The position numbers and the translations under genes were made by a program. DNA of 64,000 nt from assembly GCF_018873765.1 (NCBI RefSeq), contig NC_057924.1:7936001-8000000 (forward strand), read 5' to 3'. The notes under the pieces are model-generated. The model worked only from the letters and a program-made list of their open reading frames with translations, had not been told where the DNA came from and did no database searches. Positions 29,944-48,358 of the stretch are shown here, piece after piece. Origin of the DNA: Telopea speciosissima. Its lineage: Eukaryota > Streptophyta > Magnoliopsida > Proteales > Proteaceae. Every line of letters starts with the position of its first letter. The stretch's first letter is position 1.

Positions 29944-30917
29944 TAAGGGTGTCAATTTGGAATCGAAACCGAAACCGCCCGCGTAAAATCGTATCAAATC
30001 GTATCATTGCTACGGTATGGTCAAACGGTATTGATCATGGTATAATATGATATCGATATTGGGTACAATACCATCGATATGTACCAAAATCATACCGTTT
30101 TGGGGGATATACTTGTAAAATTAAAAAAAAATATACCTAAAATCTAAATGACTAGGACTGACTCCCAAAACGCTAAAACCTAAAAACCCTAATTCCTTTC
30201 GGCTTTCGCATCAAGTGTTTCGACTTTCGGCTGGTGGGGTAGATGTCGGAGGCGGGGAAGATGAAGGCTACGCGGTGGAGGGATTGCTTTTGAATTTGTG
30301 GGTGGGGGAGAATTTTGTCCCTGGGTGGTGGTGGTGACCCCCGAAGCGGAGCAGGAGAAGTTGTAGGAGGAGATTGACCACTAGGTGGGGGTGAATTTTG
30401 ATTGGGAGGAGAAGGAGGAGGAGGAGATGGAGGTGTGGAATCCGACGATTGTGTCGAGTTCGACATTCTCTTTGGCTTCTGATTTTCCTCTTTTTTAAAG
30501 TTTCCTCCTCCCTTCTAACCTCTCCCTGAATCTTCACTCTCTTGTTTGTTCTTAATCTCCAAATGGGTATAGAGAACGAACCAAGGAACCCTAGGAAACA
30601 ATAATGTTGTTAATTTCTCTGGTAGAATTATCAACAATTAATGAAGGAATAATTCTTAGTCTAAAAGCTGAAATTCTGGTCACCTAAAATAAAAAATAAA
30701 GAGTCAGAACCTGGTTCCAGTAGAAAGAGTTACATTGCCACAATCTGGTTTTTATACTGTTTTTGTATCGATTTTTCATACTATTTTTATAGTTTTGATA
30801 CAGTATTGAAAATGGTATTCTTAAACGATATGGTACAGTACCGATATTGGATGCCTATTTTCTATACCATACAAAAAACGTACCATATTATCGAGACCGT
30901 ACTGGTTGACAAGCCTA
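29944..30917. mobile_element. hAT-type element carrying a PERK gene fragment
   Basis: An exact 8-bp duplication, GGAATGTG, flanks it (29936-29943 and 30918-30925). Ends are TAAGGGTGTCAATTTGG and (reverse complement) TAGGCTTGTCAACCAG. The outer 150-200 bp are GGTATCGATA-rich. The middle (about 30170-30600) is GC-richer and holds the 5' leader and first codons of a proline-rich extensin-like receptor kinase gene on the minus strand. No transposase is present. It is a Pack-type non-autonomous element. Confidence 0.75.
30240..30466 (-). pseudogene. Captured 5' fragment of a PERK-type kinase gene
   Basis: Reading from 30466 on the minus strand, the fragment begins MSNSTQSSDSTPPSPPPPSP and continues with PPPSGQSPPTT, the N-terminal, signal-peptide-less Ser/Pro region of plant PERK kinases. 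After about 40 residues the frame shifts. No membrane span or kinase domain follows. The purine-rich leader upstream (to about 30600) is probably the donor gene's 5' untranslated region. Identification rests on composition and the MSN-start pattern; another proline-rich protein is possible. Confidence 0.6.
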
Positions 30918-30925
30918 GGAATGTG

Positions 30926-31972
30926 GATGAAAGTCGTCCATTCCTTTCAAAGGAAGAATAGTCTAAAACTCTTTTTGGTAAAAAGGGGTCAAAAGCAAAG
31001 GTAGAAAGTGCCATTGAAAGAAACCACATGTGGTTCACATATCTTTTCATTTCTATTCTGTTTTTTTTTCCCAATCAATGCAGAGAATAAAACCAAATGC
31101 TTATTGTGAGCCCACACCAGAACCAATTAGTGGAAGCCAACACACTTCAAAAGTAACCAATAAAACCCATTCATCCCATAACTCAAAAAAAAAAAAAAAA
31201 AAACCATATATTAAATAGAAACTTAAGAATTTATATGTTTCAACAGGTCAAGAACCACTGAACCAATCCTACTTGTGTAGGATTCAAGGTATCGGTATTG
31301 TGTCAGCCGTAACACTATCGTTGGTACCCGATATTAATATAGTATCAATACAACAACATTGGTATCAGTGTAGGGGAAGATAAGATTGTCAAAAAAAATA
31401 CACAAAAATATTAAGTATTTTAATAAGTAAAATGATCAAAATCCAATCTAATATGATGGATCTATATTGATTTTGATACCGATATAAAAAAAAAACGTAT
31501 CTTAGGGTAAAATGAGAATTTTAAGAAATCTTAAATGGGTTGATCGATAACCGAATAGGTTAGGTCAGGGTTGAAATTGGTCAATCCAATCAGGTGCCCG
31601 ATGGGCTAAGACCTCACACAAGGACCGACACATGTTTAATAATTGGGCTAGGCCGGGCCTGGAATTGACGCACCTTTATTTAACACATATACTATAAGAG
31701 TCAAGCATGGTCTTTGTGGAAATTGCTTCCATGGCCAAAGAGTCAAACCAGGTCTTGGCGCGTAAGGCTGCGAGGGACCATCCCTTTGCTAGCTACCCGG
31801 CCTTTTGTGACCCTACAACCTGAAAAGCTCAGCAGATGGTTAAAGAAGACTGTGCCTCCTCTCTGCCCTAGTCGTCGTCTTCTTTTTCTTCTGTCTTCTT
31901 ACTCATTTTCTTCCTGAACCCTGAGATTTAGAGAGTGCATGGTGGAGGGGGTGGAGAATTTGGACAAACTCG
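30926..31972. other. Upstream region of locus D
   Basis: Includes an A17 run near 31186-31203, a GGTATCGGTATTG-rich patch near 31290-31500 related to MITE ends, and about 300 bp of GC-richer DNA (31680-31970) that is the likely promoter and leader of D. An ACTATAAGAG sequence near 31690 may be a TATA box. An ATG at 31939, out of frame with 31973, opens an overlapping upstream frame. Confidence 0.4.
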
Positions 31973-37585
<5,613 letters not shown>

Positions 37586-38909
37586 TATGAGGGGATCAAA
37601 GGTAATGTAAAATATAAATGTATGCTAGTCATCAAGTGAGGTTTGGTTTGTGCAACATTTTAATTATTTGTTATATGAGTTGAATGGAAATTTACATCCA
37701 TTCACGGAAGCAAGTGAAGGGATTAAGAGGTTGATTCTTATTTATATGAATTACAAGCCAGAATAGCGTATCATGGGTCAAACTAGGCTTCTAATGGGCC
37801 TGTCAAGATACTAACAAAAAATTAGGGTCGCAAATTTAAAAAAAAAAAGAATATAAAAGCCCAAGGTTTCAATAGCTAGAATGAGCTATATTGAAATTTA
37901 TACGAGGCCCACTAAGACAGTTTATGAGAGATTTTATAAGGTTGACAATTGTTAGCAGATCAGGTTTCACCCAATCCATGCATCCACATGGGGCAACCGT
38001 GGATCCAATAGAGTCCATTTAGAGTTACTTGGAGGAGGGGCTACTTCTAGTCCCCTACTCATACTCAAACATGTAAAGAGGGAGTGGAATTGAAGTGGGC
38101 TGTGGATATAAGAGACCAACAACCTTTGCTCTAGGATTTGGAGAGTGGAAGATCGTTCTCGTACGATCACCTATCGATTGCATTGTTGCGAGGAAGATTG
38201 TTCGGATTCTCTTCGTTCGCGATGTGTTCGTTCGGTTGTCAATCGAGAACTTCTCAATCCATCTCCGTTGCGCTTGTGACATTGTTCAGGTAATCCTATA
38301 CTTTCGCTTGTAACTAGAACGGTAGAAGGTGTGGCTGAACCTTATCTAGAGAACGCTCTGTACCAACCCAATTACTTGCATCAAGTTACCCCCAATTAAT
38401 TAGAATGTATGCTCCAATTCAACACAATGGCGTGAGAATCACATTGATTGGTAAAAACTGATGATGCGTGCAACATCATTTGAAAATAAAATAACATAGA
38501 AGAAGAATAATAAATAATAAGGAGAGGAAGAGAGATAAAATTGGGATTTTAAACGTTGGACGTCCTTGTGCAATTGGGAGGCCACCATTCTTCTTCTCAA
38601 AATAACTCTTAAGAGACAATTTAGGGGTTAATTATCTGCTAACCATTTCTTTCACAGTCACTATTAAATATAGTTGTATAGCCGTTACATAACTTACCAC
38701 TCAAGACTCCTACATCTAAATAACTAACCGACTAATATTGATAGTTATCCTAACTAATTCACACTCTATACTAACTCACGTATAACATAACTTAATAATT
38801 AATGCATGTAAATAACCATATAATCAGGTATGTAACACCTGTCTAGTTGATCAATGCAAATTTAAAAAGCTGCTTGACTTAGAAAAAGTGATTTGAATAT
38901 GAAAGGACG
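37586..38909. other. 3' flank of D and unassigned intergenic DNA
   Basis: The first 150 bases match the flank of pseudogene C. A GC-richer block at about 38100-38290 ends in a donor-like CAG|GTAATCC and may be an old exon or leader, but I recognise no protein. The rest is AT-rich. Confidence 0.35.
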
Positions 38910-38923
38910 TGCTTATGTGCAAA

Positions 38924-39015
38924 CCATTCCACGGTCCTAAAAATTGGTTAATCTTTTGAGATTGGTGTGTGGTTTGTGTGATTTCACTTTCATCCAAAAA
39001 AAAAAAAAAACCCCC
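38924..39015 (+). mobile_element. 92-bp truncated LINE tail
   Basis: Exact 14-bp repeats TGCTTATGTGCAAA flank it (38910-38923 and 39016-39029). It ends TTTCACTTTCATCC followed by 14 A residues and then CCCCC. This is the form of a heavily 5'-truncated non-LTR insertion. Confidence 0.7.
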
Positions 39016-39029
39016 TGCTTATGTGCAAA

Positions 39030-40009
39030 TGATCGAGCAATCAAGGGGTGGGTGAAATCAAACGTTGTAGAGCTCCAAGCAGGTCATCAATACCCATGAG
39101 TACTGATTCATAATAAAATGAGAAAAATACACTGTTTTGGGTTTGGGTTTACAAAAGTACCCAAAAGTGTGTTCATGCACCATCACTAAAGACCTTTTTT
39201 TTGACAATTCTACCCCCACCTCTCCCCTTCTCCAATCTTTTCCGATGAGACCACCCGCTCTGAACCACCTTCTTCTTCCTGCCACCCCTGCTTCCACCAT
39301 GCGCAACCCCTTGGAACTCTCTCTCTCTCTCTCTCCTTATTTGCCAATACATGTGCTGCCACATTGAAGTGCTATAAGACAACAAATAATTGCAGAGATG
39401 GAAAACAGAAACACCCATTGTTTGTACAAGTTTCACTAAGATTTCACTGTAATCAATGGGGAAACAACCTAAAAGAAGAAGCTCAAAAGTTTGTGTTTAT
39501 CGTGTAGAAGCTCAGATAGCTCAATCGAATATTAGTTGCAGGAAACGCTTTTGGAGGTTGAAGACATTGCGTGGAGAAAAATTGCCACCAAATCTAAGAG
39601 ATCGATGCCTTGATTTGACAACTGTTACGGGTAAAATACTCCCACCACTCATAATGAGACATGTGGCGTTAGAAATTTGAATAAAAAAGGAGAGGACAGA
39701 AAGATGGCCTGAGTCGAACGAAATCGTTCTATCTTTAAGACAGTATTTGCACCTTCCTCATTGATTACTGGTTGCAGAGACAGTAACACTGTGAAGCTAT
39801 CAGAGTGCAAAGTGCGCCATCAGAGCGTCACATTGCGCCTCACGCACGTGCACGCGCAGAGCGTCACATTGCGCCTCACGCACGTGCACTCACGTGCACG
39901 CACACGCGTACACTTTCAGACGGTTACCGTCCTTGCTCGCAAGTGCACCGTACAATCTCTTCTAGCATTACATGTGATAATAATAACTACTAACTACTAA
40001 CACATATAA
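39030..40009. other. Intergenic region with a 36-bp tandem repeat
   Basis: A unit starting CAGAGCGTCACATTGCGCCT and continuing CACGCACGTGCAC occurs at 39821-39856 and again from 39857, with a degenerate partial copy before it. A CT microsatellite lies near 39317-39335. Open frames such as 39456-39680 are not recognised. Confidence 0.5.
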
Positions 40010-40500
40010 ACCCAATGAACTTTCCTTTCATAGCCGATGTGGGACTAAAAGTCCACATTAATATTTTGAAAAATTCCAACATGTGCAGACACGAAAATAG
40101 AAATATAATCCCACAAGGCTTTTGCCTTATTTTTCTGATGTAAAACCTTCTAAGAGATAAACTCCCGAACAAGGAGATACACTCCAATGTGGAAACTAAA
40201 AAGATCTATGCTCCCGGTTCCCCATTAAGGGAAGGAATCCTCTCGAATCTACAAGATATGAAATCTTGCGTCAAACAAATTCTCCAAGAATAATTCCTAC
40301 TTCCAAAAAGATACGTATCAAGAAGGATCCTCTCCTCCAATTTAAGCTACTAGGAAACCAATATAAATAGAGCCTCCCTCAGAGGCCAAGTTATAATACA
40401 ATTTCCATTTCACACTCTTGTGATATTGTTCTGTAATTCCCTTCGGTTGTAAGGAAGTTGACTTAAGCATCAGAGAGTCTTTGCCGGAACCAGCTCCAAC
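40010..40500 (+). mobile_element. Probable LTR fragment
   Basis: The region contains GCCGATGTGGGACTAAA, a TATA box in CAATATAAATAGAGCCTCCC near 40360, and GACTTAAGCATCAGAGAGTC near 40460. These are typical of plant LTR promoters and their R/U5 parts (Ty3/gypsy Tat-like elements often have the last motif). No matching second copy is in the window. Confidence 0.45.
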
Positions 40501-41803
40501 CCTCTCGCAGTGTCTTTTCCTTTGTCTTCCACAAGTACCTCACGGAGCACAGCTCGTATCCGCGGAAAGTTAGTTTTCTGCTGCAACAACAACAATCCCA
40601 GTTTTTTCGATTTCTCACGTTTGTGCTCTTTAAATTACAAAACCAGAAACTGTTCTGATCTTTCGGTTTCACTGCCGATGGATTTATTCGATGTGGGCAA
40701 CGTCAAAGCAGAAAAAGCGAATGCGATGCCGAGGTACCGTCGTCTTCGAAAGATAGCGAATCTCCAATCGTATTTCTAGGAGCTATGTGAGGTTCTGGTC
40801 AACCCTCCTTCGTCTTCCTGGAAAGCCCACAACACCGTCCCTGAGTTAAGAATCATCGAGGAGAGTAAATTCCTCTTCGATCGCCATGTCTCGGAGGTCG
40901 GAGGAAGGTTCAGACAAGGAGGATAATGGGAGGGAATTGTGGGGGTGCTGGGGGGTTTATCGATGGAGGAACAATGCAATGGAGAGGTTTCTGGTGGAGG
41001 TTGTTGCAGGGGTTCAGGTCAGCGGTGGGTGGCAGAGATGATCTGGATGGTGGGGCGGGAGGATTACAATGGACATGGTGATCGAGAAGGGAACGTGGAG
41101 GGGTAAAATGGTCAAAAAATGCATGATTGAGGGTGTAACACTGTTTTGGTTGTTTTTGTAAATTCAAATAGTAAATAGATAGTTTTGTATACAAACCTAA
41201 TAGTAGCTAATCAGGTAAAGACACCACAGAAAGATATTAACAAATCAAAACCCAATCGGCAAATTTCAATATCCTTATGTTCTCTTCTTAATCAAGTCAT
41301 CTACTTCTTTTTACACCCAGAGGTTGAGCTGCACTAAAGATGCGCTGCAATAAGGGATGAAAGCTTACCTAATTTCATAATGAGTTGAAGTAAAGAGTTA
41401 GGGTTTCGGAAGGTTGAGTCGCCAATCGTTAGATCATGGCTGATACAAAATATTATTTAATTTTATAGCCTAATGATCCTTTCATATATAGATCTGATAT
41501 CATTGATAGATTGAATACACACATGCAATAGTACATGGATATCAATAGGCATAAAACGATTTAATGACGGAGATAGGTTGCGGCATATCTGGATCCACGA
41601 TCAAAGAACAATGATTATACGAACATAAATCATTCCATTATAATCAACAATGGGATTACAAGATCTCTCTCTAGTCAATGCTATAAGCTACCAAAACATC
41701 AAGAACCAACATCTTTTGAATTATAAAGCAATTAATTAAATAAAGGTGAATTCACAAGATTACAATACTCTCACCTCAAAACACGTGATTCATAAGAAGA
41801 AGC
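40501..41803. other. Unassigned DNA with GC-richer blocks
   Basis: Blocks at 40500-40800 and 40880-41130 have gene-like composition but no domain or consistent exon that I can identify. The words CACTGTTTTGG followed by TTTGTAAA recur at 39130 and 41140 in direct orientation. It may be decayed element sequence. Confidence 0.35.
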
Positions 41804-42013
41804 TGTTATAAATGGGAATCAAGGGGTAGGATAGGATAATTAGTTAGGATTATTAGTTGGGTTGTTTGTTAATTAGTTAGGATTATTAGTTAGATTGTTT
41901 GTTAAAGAAGATTGCGTTGTATTGCCCTATAAACGGGATCTCAATGTATTCATTGGGTATGAAAGAATTAATCAAAATCTCTCTTCTTTGTCTATCTTTC
42001 TAGGAGGCTTTTG

Positions 42014-42535
42014 TGTTAGAATTTTAGTTCTAATAAAATTTCATATGGACATAATTAAATCCTTAAACCAGGCTAATTAAGGTTTTGGTCTAATAAAGTG
42101 GGGTCATTAAGTTATATTAGAAGTCTAATGTGGACTGGCTTAGTGTGGGCCAGATAGATTCCTATTGGGACTGTGATGAGTCAGACCCTATAGGGATTAC
42201 TATATAAGGAGAGCTAGGTCCCCCCCTCTACCGATAACAACTAATTATTCTCAATCACTATTGAAGAGTGCATTCTTGAAAGAGAGGGAGATATTCAGTG
42301 TTCATCGTCCTTGCGCATACGGTATTCTCATCAGGCCAGTTACTTTGGGAATAGAGGGGAAGCACCTAGATCTTTGTTCTTTATTTTTCGCTGCAATCAT
42401 CATCACTATGGATGCGAAACAAGGTCAGTGGTTCTATCCCTATTTTCTGTTATTTATTTGATTGTGTTCTTGAACGCCCTATGGAGATCCTGGCTTTTGG
42501 GATTTTGTCCCTATTCGGATCGATTTATAATAACA
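42014..42535 (+). repeat. 5' LTR of the copia element
   Basis: 522 bp, TGTTAGAA...TAATAACA. A TATA-like ACTATATAAGGAGAGC near 42200 would drive the transcript. By eye it differs from the 3' LTR at about 14 positions plus one indel (roughly 2.7%), so insertion is moderately recent. Confidence 0.9.
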
Positions 42536-43879
42536 TGTGGTATCAGAGTCTCCATAGATCCGTTCTTGAACCTATATGGATTCAAAATAATAGAACATAA
42601 TAAGAGAATCGAAAATTTTTCGATTCGAATCAAGGTTTTTAGGGTTTTTTCAATTTTCTAAAAAACCCGTACGGACACTGGCATTCTGCTGATTTTTTTA
42701 GCCGGCGAAAACAGAATCTGATCACATGGAGGCGTAGAGCTCGAAAAATCAGAAATTACGGTGGGTAGATCACCACCGATGGCCGCGGATGCACTCTCAC
42801 GTGCCGGCGGTAGCCGCGGGTGATCTCACTCGTAGGCAGAAGTTAAGAAAAAAAAAAAAAGGAATCTGGGTTTTGCTATCGTGCACCTGATATTATTTCT
42901 AGGCGATGCTAACGTGCGCCACCCGGGTCGGGGCGACCCGTTTTCTAACCCGAAGACCCGACCCATTGACCTGGTTGGTGACCCGTTTTGGGTTGACCCG
43001 AACCCAGTTGGACTGGGTCTGAACTGGTTCACTCGAACCGGGGTTGAGCCAAATAGATTTGGTTTGACTTTTCGGATCGGTTTGACTAGTACAGTCAACC
43101 GAATTTGGACTTGAACTTTGACCGGGCTTTCTGGGGGCTATGAGACTCTGTTTGGGGTCCCATTTTTTGCGTTGGCTCTGTTTTTCTGTGCTCTACACAG
43201 TGGTGCCCTCTGTTTTGATCAGATATGCATATTTTAAATATTTTTGGTATTCTTTTGATGCATGCCCTATTCTGGAATTTGTCGATTCGTTCCATTGGAA
43301 ACCAAACTAATTTTCTGACTTACTGGAATACCTACTTTGATGAACAATATTGTTGGCATATTTGTGTTAATTTTAAGATAGTTAAGCCCCTTGTCATAAA
43401 TTATAAAATAACACAATTTGTTTAAGGATGTAAGTAATTTTGGAATATCCCAAGAGAGGGTTCCATGGGTTCGACAGGATGCAGCCGCCAAAACGACCTT
43501 CCTTGTTGGATTTGTAAAACACCGGTCTCATACAGTTGTGGGATGTCCTTCAACTCTAATATGTGGTCATAAACTCAAAGGTGGTGGTCATGTATTAGTA
43601 CTTGAAGGGGTACATATACAGTATGCATATGAATAGGCTAACCCTAGAATTTTGCACACCCAAAGGTGGTGGATTTTGAAAGTTGAACTGTATTCCCATG
43701 GCCACTGATATGTAGGGATTTTTACTATTGCATGTTGGGAATTCAGCCTAAAGGTGTTTTCACAATGATGTGTGTAAAATTCTCATAAGTTTATAAGGTT
43801 TCAAGCTGTACTTGCATCATGCTGATTATTGTACTGTTCATTGTTTAAATTTTCAGTCACCTTTTCTGTCAATAATAAC

Positions 43880-45850
43880 ATGGTTACTATTGAGTTCCTC
43901 ACTGGGTCAAACTTTAAGAAGTGGAAAGAGGACATTATGTTTGCTATGGAAATGGCAGATGTGCACATGTCCCTTGTTATGAATACACCAATGGAACTAA
44001 CTGCTGATAGTACTGAGGATAAAAAGTCTGTGCATGCTGCGTGGCAAAAGAGTAATCGACTCAGTATACTGTCCATAAAGAGGTCAATACCGGAACACCT
44101 AAAAAGTGGTCTGCCTGAGAAATGTACTGCTAGGGAATTGCTAGATGCAATTTCCAAGAGATACAAAGTTTCATCGAATGCTGAGATTGGGACACTTCTG
44201 CAAGGGTTATTTAATATGAAATATGATGGTTCTGGGGGAGTTAGGGATTACATTATTAGGATGGTTGATTACCAAACTAAACTCAAGGCCTTAGACATTC
44301 CTCTTCCAGATGCTCTAATTGTCCATCAAGCCTTAAATACCCTACCTTCTGAATTTGGCATCATAAAAACCAACTACATTTCCCAAGATGGAGTTTGGAG
44401 CATTAATGACCTAATTTCTGGGGTTGTGTCTGAGGAAGAGAAACTGAAGAAAGAGAAAAAGCCTACTGCCCTGTTTACTTCCAAAGCCCGTAAGAGTAAA
44501 AAGTCTAAAAATCATACTCATAAATCTGCCAATAAACAGTCCGATCAGACTAACAATTTGGGACCCAAGAAAGACTCTTTGAAGAAAGAGAGTGATCGCT
44601 GCTTCTTTTGCAAGAAGAAGGGTCACATGAAGAAGGACTGCGACAAATACAAGGCTTGGTTACTCAAGCCCAAGCAGCCATCAGGTAATGATTCTTTGGC
44701 TTTTGTTTGTGAATCCAATCTATCAGAAGCCCCATTCAGTTCTTGGTGGCTAGATAGCGGTGCAACTAACTATGTTGCTTTTACTATACAGGGGTTCATA
44801 AATCGGAGGAGGCCAAACAAGGATGAATCAAGGCTGGTCGTAGAAAATGATGGACATTCTGACGTAGAGTTCGTGGGAGATGTAATTTTATTATTAGATT
44901 CTGGTTTTAAATTGACTTTAAAGAACACTTTTTATGTACCGTCCTTTAGGCGGAATTTAATTTCGGTTTCAGTTTTGGACATTAGTGGTTTCTATTTTGA
45001 AATAAAGAATACTATGGTTAATTTATTTTTTAATTCAACTAAAGTTGGTTCTTGCTTTATGTCCAACGGATTGTACAGATTGTGTTTGTCTCCCACTGAT
45101 ATCTACGTCTCCTGTAATATTGAAAGCGTTGTTTCTAAAAGACCCTTACCTAAAGAGCGGTATTTCACATTGTGGCATAAGAGGTTAGGTCATATTTCTA
45201 AGGCAAGAGTGGAAAGGCTGATAAAGTCTGACATCCTGCCTACTCTCGAAAGTGATCTAGAAACTTGTGCAAACTGTTGTAAGGAAAAGATGACCAAAAT
45301 AAAGAAGAAAACTGTAGTCCGTAGTTCTGACCCGTTAGAGGTCATTCACAGTGACATCAGTGGTCCCTATTCAGTCACATTGTGTAAAAATTTTTACTTC
45401 ATCACTTTTACAGATGACTATTCCCAATATGGATACCTGTACTTAATTAAAGAAAAGTCTGAATCTCTTGGCAAGTTCAAGATTTTTAGGACTGAAGTTG
45501 AGAAACAGTTAGAAAAAGTTATTAAAATTGTTAGATCTGATCGTGGGGGTGAGTATTATGGTAGACATGGCGATGCTGGACAGCTTAAGGGCTCGTTTGC
45601 CAAATACCTTGAGGACTCTGGAATAGTTAGTCAATTTACTATGCCAAGAAGTCCTGAACAAAATGGGGTCGTCGAAAAGCGTAACCGTACCCTTATAGAC
45701 ATGGTGAGGAGTATGGTTAGTAGGATAAATTTACCTAAGTTCTTATGGGGTGAAGCATTGAAAACTGCTATTTATATCCTTAACCATGTACCTACTAAAG
45801 CCGCTCCTCTTACACCTTTTGAGTTGTGGACCGGTCGTAAACCCGTTTAA
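43880..45850 (+). CDS. Copia gag-protease-integrase polyprotein (5' half)
   Basis: The frame opens at 43829, but the Met at 43880 ([15 protein letters not shown]) is the usual copia gag start. It encodes about 656 residues. In order: UBN2-type gag, a zinc knuckle [14 protein letters not shown], an aspartic protease with [11 protein letters not shown], a pre-integrase zinc region with LWHKRLGH and CANCC, and an integrase core with [24 protein letters not shown] and [13 protein letters not shown]. In intact copia elements the frame continues into reverse transcriptase; here a TAA after GRKPV ends it. So the protein can bind RNA and process it but cannot copy it. Confidence 0.88.
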   Translation: MVTIEFLTGSNFKKWKEDIMFAMEMADVHMSLVMNTPMELTADSTEDKKSVHAAWQKSNRLSILSIKRSIPEHLKSGLPEKCTARELLDAISKRYKVSSNAEIGTLLQGLFNMKYDGSGGVRDYIIRMVDYQTKLKALDIPLPDALIVHQALNTLPSEFGIIKTNYISQDGVWSINDLISGVVSEEEKLKKEKKPTALFTSKARKSKKSKNHTHKSANKQSDQTNNLGPKKDSLKKESDRCFFCKKKGHMKKDCDKYKAWLLKPKQPSGNDSLAFVCESNLSEAPFSSWWLDSGATNYVAFTIQGFINRRRPNKDESRLVVENDGHSDVEFVGDVILLLDSGFKLTLKNTFYVPSFRRNLISVSVLDISGFYFEIKNTMVNLFFNSTKVGSCFMSNGLYRLCLSPTDIYVSCNIESVVSKRPLPKERYFTLWHKRLGHISKARVERLIKSDILPTLESDLETCANCCKEKMTKIKKKTVVRSSDPLEVIHSDISGPYSVTLCKNFYFITFTDDYSQYGYLYLIKEKSESLGKFKIFRTEVEKQLEKVIKIVRSDRGGEYYGRHGDAGQLKGSFAKYLEDSGIVSQFTMPRSPEQNGVVEKRNRTLIDMVRSMVSRINLPKFLWGEALKTAIYILNHVPTKAAPLTPFELWTGRKPV

Positions 45851-47640
45851 ACCATCTTAGAGTTTGGGGTGCCTGCGAGTGAAGTTGTATAATCCGACTT
45901 TAAACAAGTTGGATCCCAAGACTACTCGTTGCTACTTTGTCACTACCCGGATCATTCGAAGGGATATAAATTTTATAATCCTGCGGAGGCACTAGGATTG
46001 TTGGAGTCACAGACAGCGAAGTTTCTGGAATTTAATGTGGCCGAAAAGAATGACTGTTCTTAGACTGTTCAAGATAATCACATGGTTGGTACATCGGTAC
46101 CTATTCTTCTACCTATTCAGACTGATGTGGGGCATACTGTGCCATTGGTTACACCTGCTGGAGTTCAGGAGCCTGATATTGATACCATCCCCGACATTCA
46201 TGTAGCACCTGATGAGATTCCTCTTATTCAGGATGCGGTTGAGGATCCTATCATTGATGTAGTTCTAGCTGAGATTCCTCAGATTCAGGTTTAGGCAGTA
46301 GTGGCACCATTACGGAGATCCACCAGGGAGAGAAGGTCAGCAAATACCATCTATCTATGAGGTCTATCTGAGAGAATATGACTACGACATTGGTTGTGTG
46401 GTTGATCCAGTTATTTATTCAAGCGTTGTTTCTAGTTCTCAGTTAGATTTGTGGTTAGATGTAATGAGAGATGAGGTGGAATCGATAAAACATAATGATG
46501 TTTGGGAGCTTGTTGAATTAAACCTGAGGGTCTTGCGGTGGATGGTTCAGACCATCTTGCGTGGACTCAAGAAGTCTATTTACGGTCTCAAACAAGCTTC
46601 TAGGCAGTGGTATTTGAAGTTCGACAGTGTCGTGACTTCATTCAGTTATGTGAAAAACAAAGCAGATCAGTGTATATATCACAAGGTCAGTGGGAGCAAA
46701 TTATGTTTTCTCATATTTTATATGGATGACATCCTGCTGACTAGAGGTGATCTAGGGATGTTGCATAAATGAAAGCAACTATTATCTAGGAAATTTGACA
46801 TGAAGGACCTTGGTGAGGTTTCTTTTGTCTTTGGCATTGAGATCCATAGGGATCGTTCTCGTAGTTTACTAAGTTTTTCTCAGAGGGCTTATGTTGATCG
46901 TATTCAGGAGAGGTTCAGTATACTGGATTGCAAACCTGAGAATGTTCCTGTTCTCAAATTGAGCTCGACACAGTGCCCAAAAAATGAAGCTGAGAAGGAT
47001 GACATAATGAGGTGCCTTATGCTAGCGCACTAGGTAGTATCATGTATGCTCAGGTCTGTACCAAATCGGCTATTACCTTTGTGACGGGTCTTCTTGACAG
47101 ATATTAGTCAGATCCTGGTCTTAGCCACTGGATTGCTGCCAAGAAAGTATTACTGTACTTGAAGGGGATAAAAGATTATATGTAACATAAAGACACATTC
47201 CTGAACTCAAGCTAGTGGGTCATACAGATTCCGACCTTGCTAGTTGTGAGAATGATAGGAGATCCACATTTGGTTATGTTTTCCTAATGGCAGGAAGGAT
47301 AGTATTATGGAACAGTACAAAATAGACATTGGTAACCACATTGACTATACAGGTAAAGTTTGTAGCATACCATGGGGCTGCTACTCAGGTTATTTGACTC
47401 AGGAATCTCATAAAGTAGTTGACCATTTTAGATTCTGTGGATAGACCCATCCAGACATATAGTAATAACAGTTTTGCTGTGGTTGTTTATAAACAACAAT
47501 AAAGAACTTAGAGGGTCTAAGGACATGAAGGTCAAGTGTTTGACCATAAAGGAGACAGTAAAGAAAGGTGACATTGCAGTGGAGCATATTGGTACAGATG
47601 ATATGGTTATAGATCCCCTAACCTAAGGTCTTCGCCCTTG
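45851..47640 (+). pseudogene. Broken copia reverse transcriptase and RNase H
   Basis: Frame-shifted relics follow the stop. LDPKTTRCYFV-like sequence is near 45910. Around 46450-46740 reverse-transcriptase parts (NDVWELVEL, KKSIYGLKQASRQWYLKFD and the catalytic YMDDIL) remain. The block normally between the first two, including the first catalytic Asp, is deleted. From 46800, MKDLGEVSFVFGIEIHRD and the RNase H region with several stops continue to about 47640. The element needs proteins from another copy to move. Confidence 0.85.
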
Positions 47641-47840
47641 TGTTTTGAAAGACATGTCATAAGCATGCGTTTAGGTGCATCATGGGATGCGGTTGGTTAG
47701 TGGGAGTTATTTTGCTCCATTGTAAAATAAAATTTATTTTCATCTATGATTTTTACCGTGTGGTAAATCTTGGCTCATATGTATCAGTTGTCATTGCATG
47801 CAAAATTCTTTTGAACACTTGGGTGTTTCATTTATTGACA

Positions 47841-47882
<42 letters not shown>

Positions 47883-48358
47883 TTAAAGACTTAAGGAATG
47901 TGTTAACCTTAAGCAAGGCTGGGGCATTAAGTTATTAGCCTAAAGGTATGTCTTGTAACACATAAAGTAAAACTCGAGTTATTCAAGATGAGATATACAT
48001 ATTCGTTAGAATCACAAAGATTATTTCTCTAATGAGTCTGTGCCACTTAAAGAAGAGAAATTTTGGACTGACAAATTGATAATACATAAGGAATCACTAT
48101 GTTAGTAGAGTTGGGGGCTCTCGTGACCATGGAAGGCTCTGTGTCGCTTGATCATAGATGCAGTTACCACCATGATTCGGTGTCTAAAACTCTATGGGAT
48201 AGGATTGACTTTCTAATATGACCTCTAGACCAATTTATTTTAAAAATTGTGCACATAAAGTTTTCTTAAAGAGTTGTTAGCCTGTGATTTGTTTTAGTCA
48301 AAACTATTTTTAAATCCTTTTAAAAATAAGGAATTTAATGTAAGTCCAAGTGGGAGAA

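Noticed and set aside
30268-30537. Minus-strand basic, Leu-rich frame
   Set aside because: Shadow frame of the PERK fragment, which has the MSN-start, proline-rich reading.
39805-40000. His/Arg/Ala-rich open frame
   Set aside because: Produced by the 36-bp tandem repeat; no other support for coding.
43801-44166. Minus-strand 121-codon frame
   Set aside because: Antisense shadow of copia gag.
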